A DNA stretch of 64,000 nucleotides from an uncultured Methylococcaceae bacterium (GCA_903945375.1 CAJAVP010000035.1:1-64000); one strand, 5' to 3'; positions 19,601 to 28,601 are shown, counted from the stretch's first letter. The notes: generated from the sequence alone by a model not told the origin. Program-made: numbers and translations.

Positions 19601-19815
19601 ATATCGTATGACTCGAAATTTCTAAATGAAATGGTATTAAATTCATCGTTTGAATAATTGCCCCAATCGTAATAATCCCAATAACGAATGGGACCCGAAG
19701 AGCTTGCATAATTAATAACAAGTCGATCCGTTCCTCCGAGTCCATCAACGGAAACTTCGCCTAACGATGCTTGGTAAGTGTTGTCATTTTCAGTCGGTGT
19801 GGTCATGGCAGTCAT
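16627..19815 (-). CDS. Large RTX calcium-binding protein with 171-residue tandem superrepeats
   Basis: A 1062-residue protein rich in glycine-aspartate nonapeptides (GGxGNDxLxG type), which form calcium-binding beta-rolls in secreted proteins. There is no N-terminal signal peptide, and the C-terminus (about residues 955-1062, with DEITDFSTAQGDKIDLSLID and a final ASSFIL) is typical of the uncleaved signal for type I secretion. Residues 25-800 consist of a long repeat: the motif DxGYGW recurs at residues 220, 391, 562 and 733, exactly 171 apart, with a degenerate first copy near 49. Each unit alternates a GYGW-containing half with a GxDxWxxDYS-containing half. No catalytic domain is visible, so an adhesin, matrix or S-layer-like role is possible. 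No ABC/HlyD/TolC secretion genes lie in this window. Confidence 0.85.
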   Translation of the reverse strand: MTAMTTPTENDNTYQASLGEVSVDGLGGTDRLVINYASSSGPIRYWDYYDWGNYSNDEFNTISFRNFESYDITGGGENDDLRGSNNADRLQGKAGNDVLRSYLGADVIDGGVGVDTWIVDYSALGVNTTVNLLADGAVYNVVASGAKVSNIEALSITTGFGNDSINTSVLSGNDVISTALGDDNIRPGLGFDNVNAGEGNDLLTLNYSSLASDIYRSDQGYGWMRYRDTGESSTYVDYYSIERFDITGGLGNDKLYGGNANDNLVGLKGNDILSGYDGIDSIDGGEGTDTWQFNYSSNITNISVNINAAKQTANTGAKLSGIEQINATTGVGEDTFVANKGIYNDSFDTGEGNDSITTGRGKDWLNAGNGDDALIMDWSDTAKPITWSDQGYGWYRFVSGSSDQLDYYGVDRFTLMGGSADDTLRGFSGADSLTGNKGDDWLNSSTGKATINGGDGIDFWEADTSTDTTSLSIDTSAGQTSIQGGIGYSILGIEGLRLSTGAGNEVIDNNSYATNDVVNTGKGNDSVNLGKGIDNTDGGEGLDTLIVDYSAFGSSIDRYDLGYGWFKYMDNLSTTSVSFINYESFNLKGGSAADKLYGGGNNDVLTGLDGNDALYGSGGIDVISGGNGFDRWIADYSGATTALKLKLTSSGGTLTGNGTKLTGIESISLTTGFGADTINTQAIRGNNTIDTRSGNDNVLLGQGVHTANGGDGSDVLTFDFSSSKFSVTGTDNGYGWYTWADGERLNSVQYYGFEQYNFTTGSGADRFNGGGNDDILNGREGNDIITGYGGRDLITGGSGNDIFVYNASGNGIDVIQDAAVGDTLRIIGSSFTGSVIQGDGSAVLANQVQLAVDNTANLSTLYIGTEGTPGADVTIQLKGSYDVSAFTFSGRDIKLTAGSTNTGTPSNDTIPGTSGNDTLAGGVGNDRLDGRAGDDQLSGDEGNDYLLGGLGKDELTGGSGVDQFAFSSVWDSSPGSFYHDEITDFSTAQGDKIDLSLIDANQVLTGDQAFQFIITDFTGEAGQVRYDVTEGLVLADINGDGLTDIEVYVLGNPALSASSFIL

Positions 19816-20002
19816 CCTTTAAAAATCAATATGATATGGATTTACTCTGCTGGATGCATCTACATGAATTCAAATGTCATCCATATTGAGAACTACGGCA
19901 AGTAATAAAGGTGTTTACCTTTTCTTGCCAATTATTCATGGCTTCCAATTCAAAACAAGACAAGAAAACAACAACGTCCGTTTTTCTTCTTGCAGACGCA
20001 GT

Positions 20003-20023
20003 CCAATGGCTGTTAGCCATTGG
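20003..20023. repeat. Perfect nine-base inverted repeat between degP and the RTX gene
   Basis: CCAATGGCT, three-base loop GTT, AGCCATTGG. It lies 43 bases beyond the degP stop and about 190 bases upstream of the RTX start, both minus strand. Neither side has a run of T, so it is not a clear intrinsic terminator, though it could stabilise the degP transcript end. The rest of 19816-20065 shows no gene. Confidence 0.45.
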
Positions 20024-20065
20024 CTCTTAGCTGTTCCAGCTTAGTCTTATCTCAAGTAAAAAGCA

Positions 20066-21481
20066 TTATTTATCAATTTTAAGTGCTAAAAATGCTGGGC
20101 TGCCACGGCGTTGAATCAGTGCCGCAATGGATTTACCGGCGGGCAGATTTTTGGTGATTTTGTCAAAATCAGCGGCATCGTTAATGACTTGGTTTTGAAG
20201 GCGTAAAATAATGTCGCCGCGTTGCAAACCGCTCTCTTTGCCAGATCCTTTCCCGACTTCTTGCACTAAAACACCACCTTTGGGCAGTTGCAAGGACTCT
20301 CTTTGTTCAGCGGTTAAGTCAATGACGCTGATACCGAGTTTATTGCTTGGTTTTGCTTCTGCTTTAGAACTCGCCAGTTTTTCTTCTTGATCAGGCAATA
20401 AACCAATTTTAAAGGTCACCATTTTGTTTTCACCTTGTCGGATGATCTTTAATGTCGCTTGTTCATTAATCGGCGTTATGCCCACTAATGGCGGTAAGTC
20501 GCCTGATTTATCAATGGCTTGCCCATTAAATTCAGTAATAATGTCGCCAATTTGCAACGCCGATTGTTCGGCCGGACTACCGGGGACGACTTTGGAAACC
20601 AATGCGCCTTGCGGTTTTTTCATGCCAAATGATTCAGCTAACTCGCGTGTTACATCCTGAATTTGTACGCCCAACCAGCCGTGTGCGGCTTTACCATGTG
20701 CTTTAATTTGGTCTACCACATTCATGGCGACATCCATTGGAATGGCAAATGACAGTCCCATAAAGCCACCGGTGCGGCTGTAAATTTGTGAATTGATACC
20801 CACAACTTTGCCGTCCATATTGAACAAGGGGCCGCCAGAATTACCCGGATTAATCGCCACGTCGGTTTGTATAAAGGGCACATAATTACCACCGGGTAAG
20901 CTGCGACCTTTAGCGCTCACAATGCCGGCCGTAACCGATTGTTCAAACCCAAAGGGCGAACCAATGGCTAATACCCATTCGCCGACTTGCAATTGCTGAG
21001 GCGAGCCAATCGTGACAGTTGGCAGATGGCTGGCATCCACTTTCAAAACAGCAATATCGGTACGAGCATCTGAACCAATTAATTTAGCCACTAATTCTCT
21101 GCGGTCGCTTAATTTGACGATAATTTCATCCGCATCTTTAACAACGTGATGATTAGTCAAGACAAAGCCATCTTCTGAGACAATAAAGCCTGAACCCAGC
21201 GATTGTGTTTCACCACCGCCAAACTCATCTTCACTGCCACCATTAGGATTGTTGTAAAAATGCTTAAACAGCTCTTCCATTTCGGGCGGAATACCTTCTG
21301 GTAGAGGCTGCTGCTCTTTCGTTGGCTCTTCCGTGCTGGGTTTAGCTTTTTGGGTTGTGCTGATATTAACTACCGCTATACCATTCGTTTTTACCATTTC
21401 AGTGAAATCGGGTAATTGCGCTACGGCATCTTGCATGAATAAATAGGCCAGTAACATCAGCCATTTTAAGTTTTTGTACAT
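20066..21481 (-). CDS. degP: Periplasmic serine protease/chaperone DegP (MucD) family
   Basis: Envelope protease that degrades misfolded outer-membrane and periplasmic proteins. A signal peptide with likely cleavage at AVA-Q (residue 21) leads to a trypsin-like domain with catalytic triad H112 (TNHHV), D142 (RTDIAV) and S215 (GNSGGP). Two PDZ domains follow, at about residues 265-355 and 380-465. At 471 residues it matches DegP/MucD. It is the third gene after rpoE and rseA, as mucD follows the algU-mucABC genes in Pseudomonas. A gap of 108 bases separates it from rseA, with an AGAGG ribosome-binding site and no sigma-E promoter of its own that I could see. Confidence 0.94.
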   Translation of the reverse strand: MYKNLKWLMLLAYLFMQDAVAQLPDFTEMVKTNGIAVVNISTTQKAKPSTEEPTKEQQPLPEGIPPEMEELFKHFYNNPNGGSEDEFGGGETQSLGSGFIVSEDGFVLTNHHVVKDADEIIVKLSDRRELVAKLIGSDARTDIAVLKVDASHLPTVTIGSPQQLQVGEWVLAIGSPFGFEQSVTAGIVSAKGRSLPGGNYVPFIQTDVAINPGNSGGPLFNMDGKVVGINSQIYSRTGGFMGLSFAIPMDVAMNVVDQIKAHGKAAHGWLGVQIQDVTRELAESFGMKKPQGALVSKVVPGSPAEQSALQIGDIITEFNGQAIDKSGDLPPLVGITPINEQATLKIIRQGENKMVTFKIGLLPDQEEKLASSKAEAKPSNKLGISVIDLTAEQRESLQLPKGGVLVQEVGKGSGKESGLQRGDIILRLQNQVINDAADFDKITKNLPAGKSIAALIQRRGSPAFLALKIDK

Positions 21482-21589
21482 AACGTCCTCTTTAGGAATA
21501 AAGTTTTTTCATTGATTTAGGAATATACGAGCAAATGTGCTTTGCCCAAACGATTAACTCAAAAATTGTGTGAGCTATCGATTTACGAG

Positions 21590-22141
21590 TTATTTAGGGC
21601 TGTAATGCGTCACACGGGTTATGGGAGCAAGATCTAGCTCATTGTCTATACGCGCGTTATGGGCTTGCAGATAATCATTAATCCGTTTGTTCAGCGGATA
21701 TTTATCATGAGCTTGTGCAAAATGGTGTTCGGAAAGACTGGCTGTCAGCGTTTGTCCAGATGATTTTTGAGCAATCGGTAAGTGGGTATTAGAGGGGTTG
21801 AAGAAAAAGTCCTTGTCAAAGATAGGAGTGGCTAAGATTGCCAAAATCGCAATCGACGCGGCTAAGGCAAAATGCACAGGATAACGAGCCTTAACTGTAT
21901 TTTTGCGTGGCTGCAAATAATACGGCTCTCGCTGGATTTCTTGGGTAATACGTGCTGAAAAATCGGCTTTGGCTACCAAAAATTCTTGGGATTTAAGCGC
22001 GTGACTGATTGCTGCATAGCGTTTTAAGGTATTTTCCGAGCTTTGATCGCGCTGAAGCGTTTCTAATAAATCTAAGGCATCATCGTAATTCAGATCATGG
22101 TCAATAAATTGGGAAATTTTTTGATTTAGCGAGTTGTTCAT
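21590..22141 (-). CDS. rseA: Anti-sigma-E factor RseA family
   Basis: Inner-membrane anti-sigma factor that sequesters sigma-E until it is cut by DegS and RseP. The N-terminal cytoplasmic domain (residues 1-75, QKISQFIDHDLNYDDALDLLETL) has the RseA/MucA sigma-binding pattern. One transmembrane helix lies at about 88-105 (HFALAASIAILAILATPIF), followed by a periplasmic tail of about 75 residues. Its start overlaps the rpoE stop by four bases, so synthesis of the pair is coupled. Sequence outside the N-domain is weakly conserved in this family, so the call rests largely on context and topology. Confidence 0.88.
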   Translation of the reverse strand: MNNSLNQKISQFIDHDLNYDDALDLLETLQRDQSSENTLKRYAAISHALKSQEFLVAKADFSARITQEIQREPYYLQPRKNTVKARYPVHFALAASIAILAILATPIFDKDFFFNPSNTHLPIAQKSSGQTLTASLSEHHFAQAHDKYPLNKRINDYLQAHNARIDNELDLAPITRVTHYSPK

Positions 22142-22743
22142 CGAAATTCACCATTTTCAAGCAAGGGTTTTAGTTTTTGGTCTATCGCTTCTCGCGCCCT
22201 AAAAAGACGCGATCTGACAGTACCAACAGGGCAATCCATCACTTCAGCAATATCGTCGTAACTCATGCCGTCGAATTCACGTAACATAATGGCGGTACGC
22301 ATTTCTTCGGGCAGCCCATCGATTGCTGATTTGATGGCTTCAAGTATTTCTTGATTAATTAAAAGTTTTTCGGGGGTATCCATGCCGTGTAATTGCAAGG
22401 CATTTTCAAACACTTCAGCATCTTGAATATCCACGTCGCCGTTACTGCTGCGTTTTGCTCTGGAAATTAAATAATTTTTGGCGGTGTTGATGGCTATGCG
22501 GTAAAGCCAAGTATAAAAAGCAGAATCCCCTCTAAAACTGTCCAACGCCCGATAGGCTTTGATAAAGGCTTCTTGAGCCACATCCTGTGCTTCACTGGGA
22601 TCCTTAAGATAGCGATTAACTAATTGGATGATCTTATTTTGGTATTTGATGACGAGAAGATCGTACGCTTTTTTATCACCTTGCTGCACACGCAACACCA
22701 GCTCCTCATCAAGTTGTTCGCTAGCACTGGATTGAGTATTCAC
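22138..22743 (-). CDS. rpoE: RNA polymerase sigma-E factor (RpoE/AlgU)
   Basis: ECF sigma factor directing the envelope stress response. Region 2 includes ALDSFRGDSAFYTWLYRIAINTAKN (seen in parts around residues 66-90), and region 4 includes LPEEMRTAIMLREFDGMSYDDIAEVM with helix-turn-helix VGTVRSRLFRARE near residue 170. At 201 residues it closely matches AlgU/RpoE. It is divergent from nadB, the standard arrangement, and heads an operon with rseA and degP. A sigma-E type promoter just upstream suggests it activates its own transcription. Confidence 0.96.
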   Translation of the reverse strand: MNTQSSASEQLDEELVLRVQQGDKKAYDLLVIKYQNKIIQLVNRYLKDPSEAQDVAQEAFIKAYRALDSFRGDSAFYTWLYRIAINTAKNYLISRAKRSSNGDVDIQDAEVFENALQLHGMDTPEKLLINQEILEAIKSAIDGLPEEMRTAIMLREFDGMSYDDIAEVMDCPVGTVRSRLFRAREAIDQKLKPLLENGEFR

Positions 22744-22764
22744 TACTGTTCTTTAATTTTGGGG

Positions 22765-22791
22765 GTAGACAGGATTAATGGAGAAAAGTTC
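22765..22791 (-). promoter_or_regulatory. Sigma-E type autoregulatory promoter of rpoE
   Basis: On the minus strand GAACTT (22786-22791) is followed after 16 bases by TCTAC (22765-22769). This agrees with the sigma-E/AlgU consensus GAACTT-N16/17-TCTGA or TCTAA in five of five informative -35 bases and most of the -10. The predicted transcript start would be about 15 bases before the rpoE ATG. Confidence 0.7.
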
Positions 22792-22899
22792 TCAGTGACA
22801 GAAATTGTGTTATCACTTTAAAAAGCGGTATTATCACTAAACTATGCTAACTAAGCCACTATCGTTTGTGGCTATCTTACTTCCTGCCTGTTACGAACT

Positions 22900-24501
22900 A
22901 TGCCTGAATCTCAAAAATATGATGTCCTCATTATTGGTAGCGGTGGCGCAGGGCTAAGCCTTGCCCTTAAATTAGCGGATAATGCTAAACGTATCGCCGT
23001 GTTATCAAAATTCGCCTTAACCGCTGGCAGTACCTATTATGCCCAAGGTGGCATCTCGGCGGTTTTTGATGCCGATGACTCGATAGAATCCCATATCGAA
23101 GATACGCTGGATGCCGGTGCTGGTCTCTGTAATCCCGATATCGTTCGTTTAACGGTCACGCATGGCAAAAGCTCAATTGAATGGCTGCGTCAGCAAGGTG
23201 TTGCTTTTACCGAAGAAATCTCACCCACCGGTGAAAAAATCCTGCATTTAAATCGTGAAGGTGGACATTCCCATCGACGCATTGTCCATACCGCTGACGC
23301 GACCGGCAAAGCCGTCTCTTTGTCGTTAATCGAACGCGCTCAAGAACACAGTGGTATTGATCTTTATGAACACCATAACGTAGTTGACTTAATTACCGCA
23401 CCTGCCGAGAGTCGTACCGGTAAAAAAATCGTTGGTGTTTATGTCCTCGATTCCCTGCAACAGAAAGTCAAAACCATGACCGCCAAAGTTGTCGTACTGG
23501 CAACCGGTGGCGCAAGTAAAGTTTATTTGTATAGTACCAATCCGCAATGTGCGACAGGGGATGGCATCGCATTAGCATGGCGTGCCGGCTGTCGCATCAG
23601 CAATATGGAATTTATGCAATTCCATCCCACTTGCCTATACCATCCACAGGCACAATCTTTTTTAATCAGCGAGGCGGTGCGCGGCGAGGGTGGCAAGTTA
23701 ATCCTGCCCGATGGCTCGCCATTTATGCAAGCATTTGATGCTCGAGCGGAATTAGCCCCACGAGACATTGTGGCACGCGCCATCGATCACGAAATAAAAA
23801 AACGCGGTATTGATTGCGTATATTTGGACATCAGCCATAAATCAGAAGCCTTTATTCTCAAGCATTTTCCGACGATTCATAGAAAATGCTTAAAATTTGG
23901 CATTGATATTACCAAACAACCCATTCCGGTTGTACCTTCGGCGCATTACACCTGTGGTGGCATACTGACGGATAGCTATGCCCGCACCGATATTGCCAAT
24001 CTTTACGCTATCGGTGAAGTGGCCAGTACCGGTTTACATGGCGCTAATCGTATGGCCAGTAACTCGCTGTTGGAATGCTTAGTTTTTGCCGAGCGTGCCA
24101 GTATTGATATTTTGCAAAATATATCAACGATACCCCAACCGCCTAGCGTCCCTGAATGGGATGATTCGCAGGTTAGTGATTCAGATGAAGAAGTGGTGGT
24201 TTCTCATAACTGGGATGAGTTACGGCATTTTATGTGGGATTATGTCGGTATTGTCAGAACCGACAAACGCTTACATCGTGCCTTAAGTCGCGTGGAATTG
24301 CTTAAAAGTGAAATCGCTGAGTATTATAGTTATTTCCGGGTCACCAGTGACTTGCTAGAATTACGCAATCTGGTAATTGTCGCCGAGTTGATTATTCGCT
24401 GCGCTCAACAACGTAAAGAAAGCCGGGGCTTGCATTACACCTTGGATTACCCCGAACCCGATAACAGTCAAGCCCCTAAAAGTACGATTTTGCAACCTTG
24501 A
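22900..24501 (+). CDS. nadB: L-aspartate oxidase NadB
   Basis: FAD-dependent enzyme oxidising L-aspartate to iminoaspartate, the first step of bacterial NAD synthesis. The N-terminal dinucleotide-binding motif is IIGSGGAGLSLAL at residues 11-23. The fumarate reductase/succinate dehydrogenase family motifs follow: SGSTYYAQGGISAV-like segment near 44, HFHPT-equivalent QFHPTCL near 240, and the substrate site HYTCGGI and GLHGANRMASNSLLE around 350-385. The C-terminal helical domain is complete; 533 residues is normal. It is divergent from rpoE with 156 bases between the starts, a classical gammaproteobacterial arrangement. Confidence 0.96.
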   Translation: MPESQKYDVLIIGSGGAGLSLALKLADNAKRIAVLSKFALTAGSTYYAQGGISAVFDADDSIESHIEDTLDAGAGLCNPDIVRLTVTHGKSSIEWLRQQGVAFTEEISPTGEKILHLNREGGHSHRRIVHTADATGKAVSLSLIERAQEHSGIDLYEHHNVVDLITAPAESRTGKKIVGVYVLDSLQQKVKTMTAKVVVLATGGASKVYLYSTNPQCATGDGIALAWRAGCRISNMEFMQFHPTCLYHPQAQSFLISEAVRGEGGKLILPDGSPFMQAFDARAELAPRDIVARAIDHEIKKRGIDCVYLDISHKSEAFILKHFPTIHRKCLKFGIDITKQPIPVVPSAHYTCGGILTDSYARTDIANLYAIGEVASTGLHGANRMASNSLLECLVFAERASIDILQNISTIPQPPSVPEWDDSQVSDSDEEVVVSHNWDELRHFMWDYVGIVRTDKRLHRALSRVELLKSEIAEYYSYFRVTSDLLELRNLVIVAELIIRCAQQRKESRGLHYTLDYPEPDNSQAPKSTILQP

Positions 24502-24810
24502 TAGCGGCTAGATGTTTGCCAACATAAGGCGGAACAAGTTAAGGTGAGTGTGTTGAATCACCTATCCCGGTGCAGCCCCCTTCGACCGGGAGGGCGAGAG
24601 GTATGGAGTCGCGTCTTTCCGCTAAAAATGTAAAACAAGCAGTTAATGAACATAGCGACTTCAAAAATACCCGTCATTTCGGCATACCTTTTAGGGCATC
24701 AGGGGATTGCCGGAATGACGAATGGGCTTGTGGTTGCTCTATTTATGAGTAACAAAAAGCCCCTGAACCCCATATAGAGCCATATTTTATTATTAGCCAC
24801 AGGAGTTAAA
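24502..24810. other. Intergenic region between nadB and the receiver gene
   Basis: A 309-base stretch without a convincing gene. A short open frame at 24570-24752 has no ribosome-binding site or protein-like composition. The recognisable content is the palindromic repeat at 24672-24720 and, just before the next gene, an AGGAG ribosome-binding site at about 24800. Part of the region (24565-24600) is GC-rich and unlike its surroundings. Confidence 0.5.
24672..24720. repeat. Palindromic intergenic repeat (CGTCATTYCGGCA type)
   Basis: The arms CGTCATTTCGGCA (24672-24684) and TGCCGGAATGACG (24708-24720) are inverted copies with one mismatch, separated by 23 bases. This core resembles the dispersed CGTCATTCCGGC palindromes found in many bacterial genomes, where they behave as small non-autonomous repeats. 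Only one copy lies in this window, so dispersion cannot be shown here. Confidence 0.65.
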
Positions 24811-25185
24811 ATGGAAAAGACTATATTGATTGTTGATGATTCCGCAAGTTTTCGACGTGTTGAGGTAATGACTTTAAGCGCTGCCGGATACGGGGTTATT
24901 GAAGCGTGTGATGGGGTAGATGCGCTAAATAAATTAAATACGCTAAATATTGATAAATTACATTTAATTATTTGCGACGTAAACATGCCCAATATGGGCG
25001 GTATTGAATTTGTAACGCGGGTCAAACAAAATCCCAAGTATAAATTTACACCTGTGATGATGTTAACAACTGAAGATTCTGATGAAGTAAAACAACAAGG
25101 GCGTGCTGCAGGTGCTAAAGCGTGGATGGTTAAACCGTTTACATCGGAAAAAATACTCAATGCTGTCAATAAACTTATTCTCTAA
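24811..25185 (+). CDS. Stand-alone CheY-like response regulator
   Basis: A 124-residue receiver domain with no output domain. Phosphorylation-site residues are intact: D9/D10 acidic pair, phospho-acceptor D56 (IICDVNMPN), T86 (MLTTED) and K108 (VKPF). By composition it is closest to the CheY/PilG type of chemotaxis or twitching-motility receivers. No histidine kinase or chemotaxis gene lies nearby, its neighbours being nadB and mutS, so its partner must be elsewhere. A good AGGAG ribosome-binding site precedes the ATG, and 237 gene-free bases follow it. Confidence 0.9.
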   Translation: MEKTILIVDDSASFRRVEVMTLSAAGYGVIEACDGVDALNKLNTLNIDKLHLIICDVNMPNMGGIEFVTRVKQNPKYKFTPVMMLTTEDSDEVKQQGRAAGAKAWMVKPFTSEKILNAVNKLIL

Positions 25186-25422
25186 AGACACGGGTATAAA
25201 TTAAATTTCCAAAGTTAAAAAACGCGGTAATAGGTATTTAGAATATGTCTATTTTAAACCCTCAGTAGTCCGGATCGCTTTTGATAAGTTATTGAAAAAC
25301 AATATTTTCTGTGAGTCATGAGCAGTTGCAAATCTTCAAAATATACAAATATCTATCTGAATTTATTATCTTTTCCATAATTAAGAATGGCAGCGATTTA
25401 ACCGCCGCTTTAAAATTAGACC

Positions 25423-27996
25423 ATGAACAACGCTTCCCCTGATAATCATCACGCCTCCCATACTCCCATGATGCAACAATATTTACGCATTAAGGCTGAG
25501 CATCCGGACACCTTGCTGTTTTATCGCATGGGTGATTTTTATGAGCTTTTTTTTGATGATGCTAAAAAAGCGGCTCACTTACTCGATATCACACTGACCA
25601 AACGCGGACAATCAGCGGGCGAACCGATTGCCATGGCCGGCATTCCTTTTCATGCCGCCGAAAGCTATCTCGCTCGCTTGTTACGCAGTGGTGTTTCAGT
25701 GGCCATTTGCGAGCAGATTGGCGATCCGGCAACCTCCAAAGGGCCGGTTGAACGTAAAGTGGTGCGCGTTGTGACACCCGGCACGGTCACCGATGAGGCT
25801 TTATTGGAAGATCGCAAAGACAACTTATTGGTGTCCGTGTGTTCACAGGCCAGCCAGCATGGGATTGCCTGTTTGGACTTAGGCAGTGGTCGGTTTGTAT
25901 TGCAGCAAGTATCCAGCGACGATTTATTAATCAGCGAAATTTGTCGATTAGACCCAGCGGAATTATTATTCAGCGAAGAGAGTGCTCTACCTGCGCCTTT
26001 GAAACAACGTAATGGTGTGTGTCGCAGACCGCCTTGGCATTTTGCGGCGGACAGTGCCAGACAGCGTGTTTTAACACAATTTAACACCCTGGATTTAAAA
26101 GGTTTTGGTTGCGAAGCACTGCCGTTGGCGGTGACGGCGGCGGGAGCATTATTACAATATGTCAAAGACACCCAGCAAAGCGCGTTACCCCATATTCAAG
26201 GCATACAGATTGAACACTGCGAGGATTGCATTGTATTAGATGCCGCCAGTCGTCGTAATCTGGAATTGGATACACACCCTTCTGGGCAGTCGCAATTCAC
26301 GTTATTGGGCGTACTCGATAAAACCACAACAGCGATGGGCAGTCGTTGCTTAAGACGCTGGCTGAATCGACCTATCCGCGATCATGACTGTTTAACTCAG
26401 CGTTACGCCTGCGTTGAGACCTTGCTAAACGCTGCGTTGTATCAAACACTACAAACCTTATTACGGCAAGTTGGCGATATTGAACGCATCAGCTCTCGTA
26501 TTGCGTTAAAAACAGCACGCCCCCGCGATTTAGTCGTGTTGCGTTCAACTCTTGCTGTACTACCCGCTTTACAACACGAGTTGACAGCACAAGAAACCCA
26601 GCCACTTCACTGGTTACGCGAGCAAATTGGCACGCACCCAACATTGCTAGATTTGCTGAACAACGCCATTATTGAGAATCCGCCGGTTGTTCTGCGTGAT
26701 GGTGGGGTGATTGCTACCGGTTATCATCAGGAGCTTGATGAGCTGCGTTATTTAAGCCAACATGCTGATCAATTCCTAATCGACATGGAAAATCGTGAAA
26801 AAGCAGCAACCGGCATCAACACATTAAAAGTCAACTACAACCGTGTGCATGGCTATTATCTTGAAATTTCCAATCTGCACGCAGACAAAGTGCCCGCGCA
26901 TTATATTCGTAAGCAAACCTTAAAAGGCGCGGAACGCTATATCACCGAGGAGTTAAAAGCCTTTGAAGATAAGGTATTAAGTGCGCGTGAAAAGGCTCTC
27001 GCCTTTGAAAAAGCCCTGTACGACGACTTGTTAACCCGCTTAGCCGCATCGCTCAGTCCGTTACAGCACTGCGCGAGTGCCTTGGCAGAATTGGATGTTC
27101 TCACCTGTTTTGCAGAACGCGCTGACACTTTAAATCTTGCCAAACCTGCATTGTTAACAACGCCTGGCATTGAAATTGAGGCCGGGCGACATCTGGTGGT
27201 TGAGCACGTTTCAGCTCTTCCTTTTGTTGCCAATGATTTGTTTTTTTCGGGTCGGCAGCGAATGCAGATCATCACTGGCCCTAATATGGGCGGCAAATCC
27301 ACGTATATGCGGCAAGCGGCGCTGATTGTGTTGATGGCGCATATCGGTTGTTATGTTCCCGCAAAAACACTGCGCTTAGGGCCGATTGACAAAGTATTTA
27401 CGCGCATCGGTGCCTCAGATGATTTGGCGAGTGGTCGCTCGACGTTTATGGTCGAAATGTCGGAAACGGCAAATATTTTGCATAACGCCACTGCTAACAG
27501 CTTAGTGTTAATGGATGAAATTGGTCGGGGCACGAGTACGTTTGACGGTCTGTCATTGGCATGGGCGTGTGCGGAACATCTCGCTAAACAAACGCAAGCG
27601 TTTACTTTGTTCGCAACGCATTATTTTGAATTAACCACGCTGGCAGAGGAGCATAAAACCATCCGCAATGTGCATCTCGATGCCATGGAACACGGTGATA
27701 AAGTTGTTTTTTTACATGCTGTCAAAGAAGGGCCGGCTAATCAAAGCTACGGATTACAGGTTGCCGCGCTTGCCGGTGTCCCGCGTTCAGTACTGGAACA
27801 GGCTAAACTTAAATTACAGCAATTAGAAAATATTGCCTATCTTGATCAGCAAAAACAAACCGGCATTAATCAGTTAGATCTATTTTCCTCGCCGGAATGT
27901 CATCCTGCCATTACCGTGTTGGAAAGTATCAACCCTGACGAGCTAAATTCTAAACAGGCACTCGACCTGCTCTATCGACTGAAGAAAATGCTTTAA
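25423..27996 (+). CDS. mutS: DNA mismatch repair protein MutS
   Basis: Recognises mismatches and small loops and starts repair with MutL. The mismatch-binding domain starts with the conserved [25 protein letters not shown] region (seen around residues 20-45), including the FYE motif. The ATPase has Walker [10 protein letters not shown] near residue 620, Walker B and signature [12 protein letters not shown] near 700, and the ATHYFELT switch near 730. The C-terminal part ends with a helix-rich [15 protein letters not shown] region. At 857 residues it is full length. It is preceded and followed by long gaps and seems to be a single-gene transcript. Confidence 0.97.
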   Translation: MNNASPDNHHASHTPMMQQYLRIKAEHPDTLLFYRMGDFYELFFDDAKKAAHLLDITLTKRGQSAGEPIAMAGIPFHAAESYLARLLRSGVSVAICEQIGDPATSKGPVERKVVRVVTPGTVTDEALLEDRKDNLLVSVCSQASQHGIACLDLGSGRFVLQQVSSDDLLISEICRLDPAELLFSEESALPAPLKQRNGVCRRPPWHFAADSARQRVLTQFNTLDLKGFGCEALPLAVTAAGALLQYVKDTQQSALPHIQGIQIEHCEDCIVLDAASRRNLELDTHPSGQSQFTLLGVLDKTTTAMGSRCLRRWLNRPIRDHDCLTQRYACVETLLNAALYQTLQTLLRQVGDIERISSRIALKTARPRDLVVLRSTLAVLPALQHELTAQETQPLHWLREQIGTHPTLLDLLNNAIIENPPVVLRDGGVIATGYHQELDELRYLSQHADQFLIDMENREKAATGINTLKVNYNRVHGYYLEISNLHADKVPAHYIRKQTLKGAERYITEELKAFEDKVLSAREKALAFEKALYDDLLTRLAASLSPLQHCASALAELDVLTCFAERADTLNLAKPALLTTPGIEIEAGRHLVVEHVSALPFVANDLFFSGRQRMQIITGPNMGGKSTYMRQAALIVLMAHIGCYVPAKTLRLGPIDKVFTRIGASDDLASGRSTFMVEMSETANILHNATANSLVLMDEIGRGTSTFDGLSLAWACAEHLAKQTQAFTLFATHYFELTTLAEEHKTIRNVHLDAMEHGDKVVFLHAVKEGPANQSYGLQVAALAGVPRSVLEQAKLKLQQLENIAYLDQQKQTGINQLDLFSSPECHPAITVLESINPDELNSKQALDLLYRLKKML

Positions 27997-28226
27997 AGCC
28001 ATTTTCAGCCTCATTAAAGATAAACCATAAACGATCTTAAGCGGTTTTTTTGAGATTAAAATGAGTTTTTTTTGCTGATAAATGGCATCTAAACCAAAAT
28101 ATCAGTACAATTTACACCAACAGAGTAAAGATGTTGAGCCAGTGGAAGTCTCGCATGGTCAGGTTGTCCGGTTATCAATGTTGTAGTTCTGTCTTAACCG
28201 TAAATTTTTATTTGAGGAGTTTTCAA

Positions 28227-28430
28227 ATGGCAACAGGCACTGTAAAGTGGTTTAACAATACAAAGGGTTTTGGTTTTATTGCTCCAGCTGAAGGCGGAGA
28301 AGATGTTTTTGTTCATCACTCTGTGATTCAAGGTGAAGGCTTTAAAACATTGACTGAAGGTCAAAAAGTCAGCTTTGATATCGAAACGGGTCCCAAAGGT
28401 TTAACTGCTGTCAATGTTTACCCAAATTAA
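28227..28430 (+). CDS. CspA-family cold shock protein
   Basis: A 67-residue OB-fold nucleic-acid-binding protein. The RNP1-type KGFGFI and RNP2-type DVFVHHS motifs are both present. I start it at the ATG at 28227, right after a GAGGAG ribosome-binding site; the open frame extends 32 codons upstream but that sequence is not protein-like and lies in the leader. About 230 bases separate it from mutS, leaving room for a long 5' leader like that of cold-inducible csp genes. A strong terminator follows directly. Confidence 0.95.
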   Translation: MATGTVKWFNNTKGFGFIAPAEGGEDVFVHHSVIQGEGFKTLTEGQKVSFDIETGPKGLTAVNVYPN

Positions 28431-28448
28431 TTAACTTAATTGCCGGTT

Positions 28449-28484
28449 AAAAAGCCGTTGCGTTAACTCGCAACGGCTTTTTTT
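28449..28484 (+). terminator. Intrinsic terminator of the cold shock gene
   Basis: AAAAAGCCGTTGCG, six-base loop TTAACT, CGCAACGGCTTTTTTT. The stem is perfect, GC-rich at the top and ends in a run of seven T. It lies 19 bases after the stop codon. Confidence 0.93.
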
Positions 28485-28601
28485 ATGAGATTTTTTGGCT
28501 AAGACCATCCGCTACGCCACAAAAATGAAAAATTGCTGAATCCGTTCGCCCTCGGTATCATGCAAGCCCGTTCCTAAATTCAATCCAACGAGATTTTTAT
28601 C

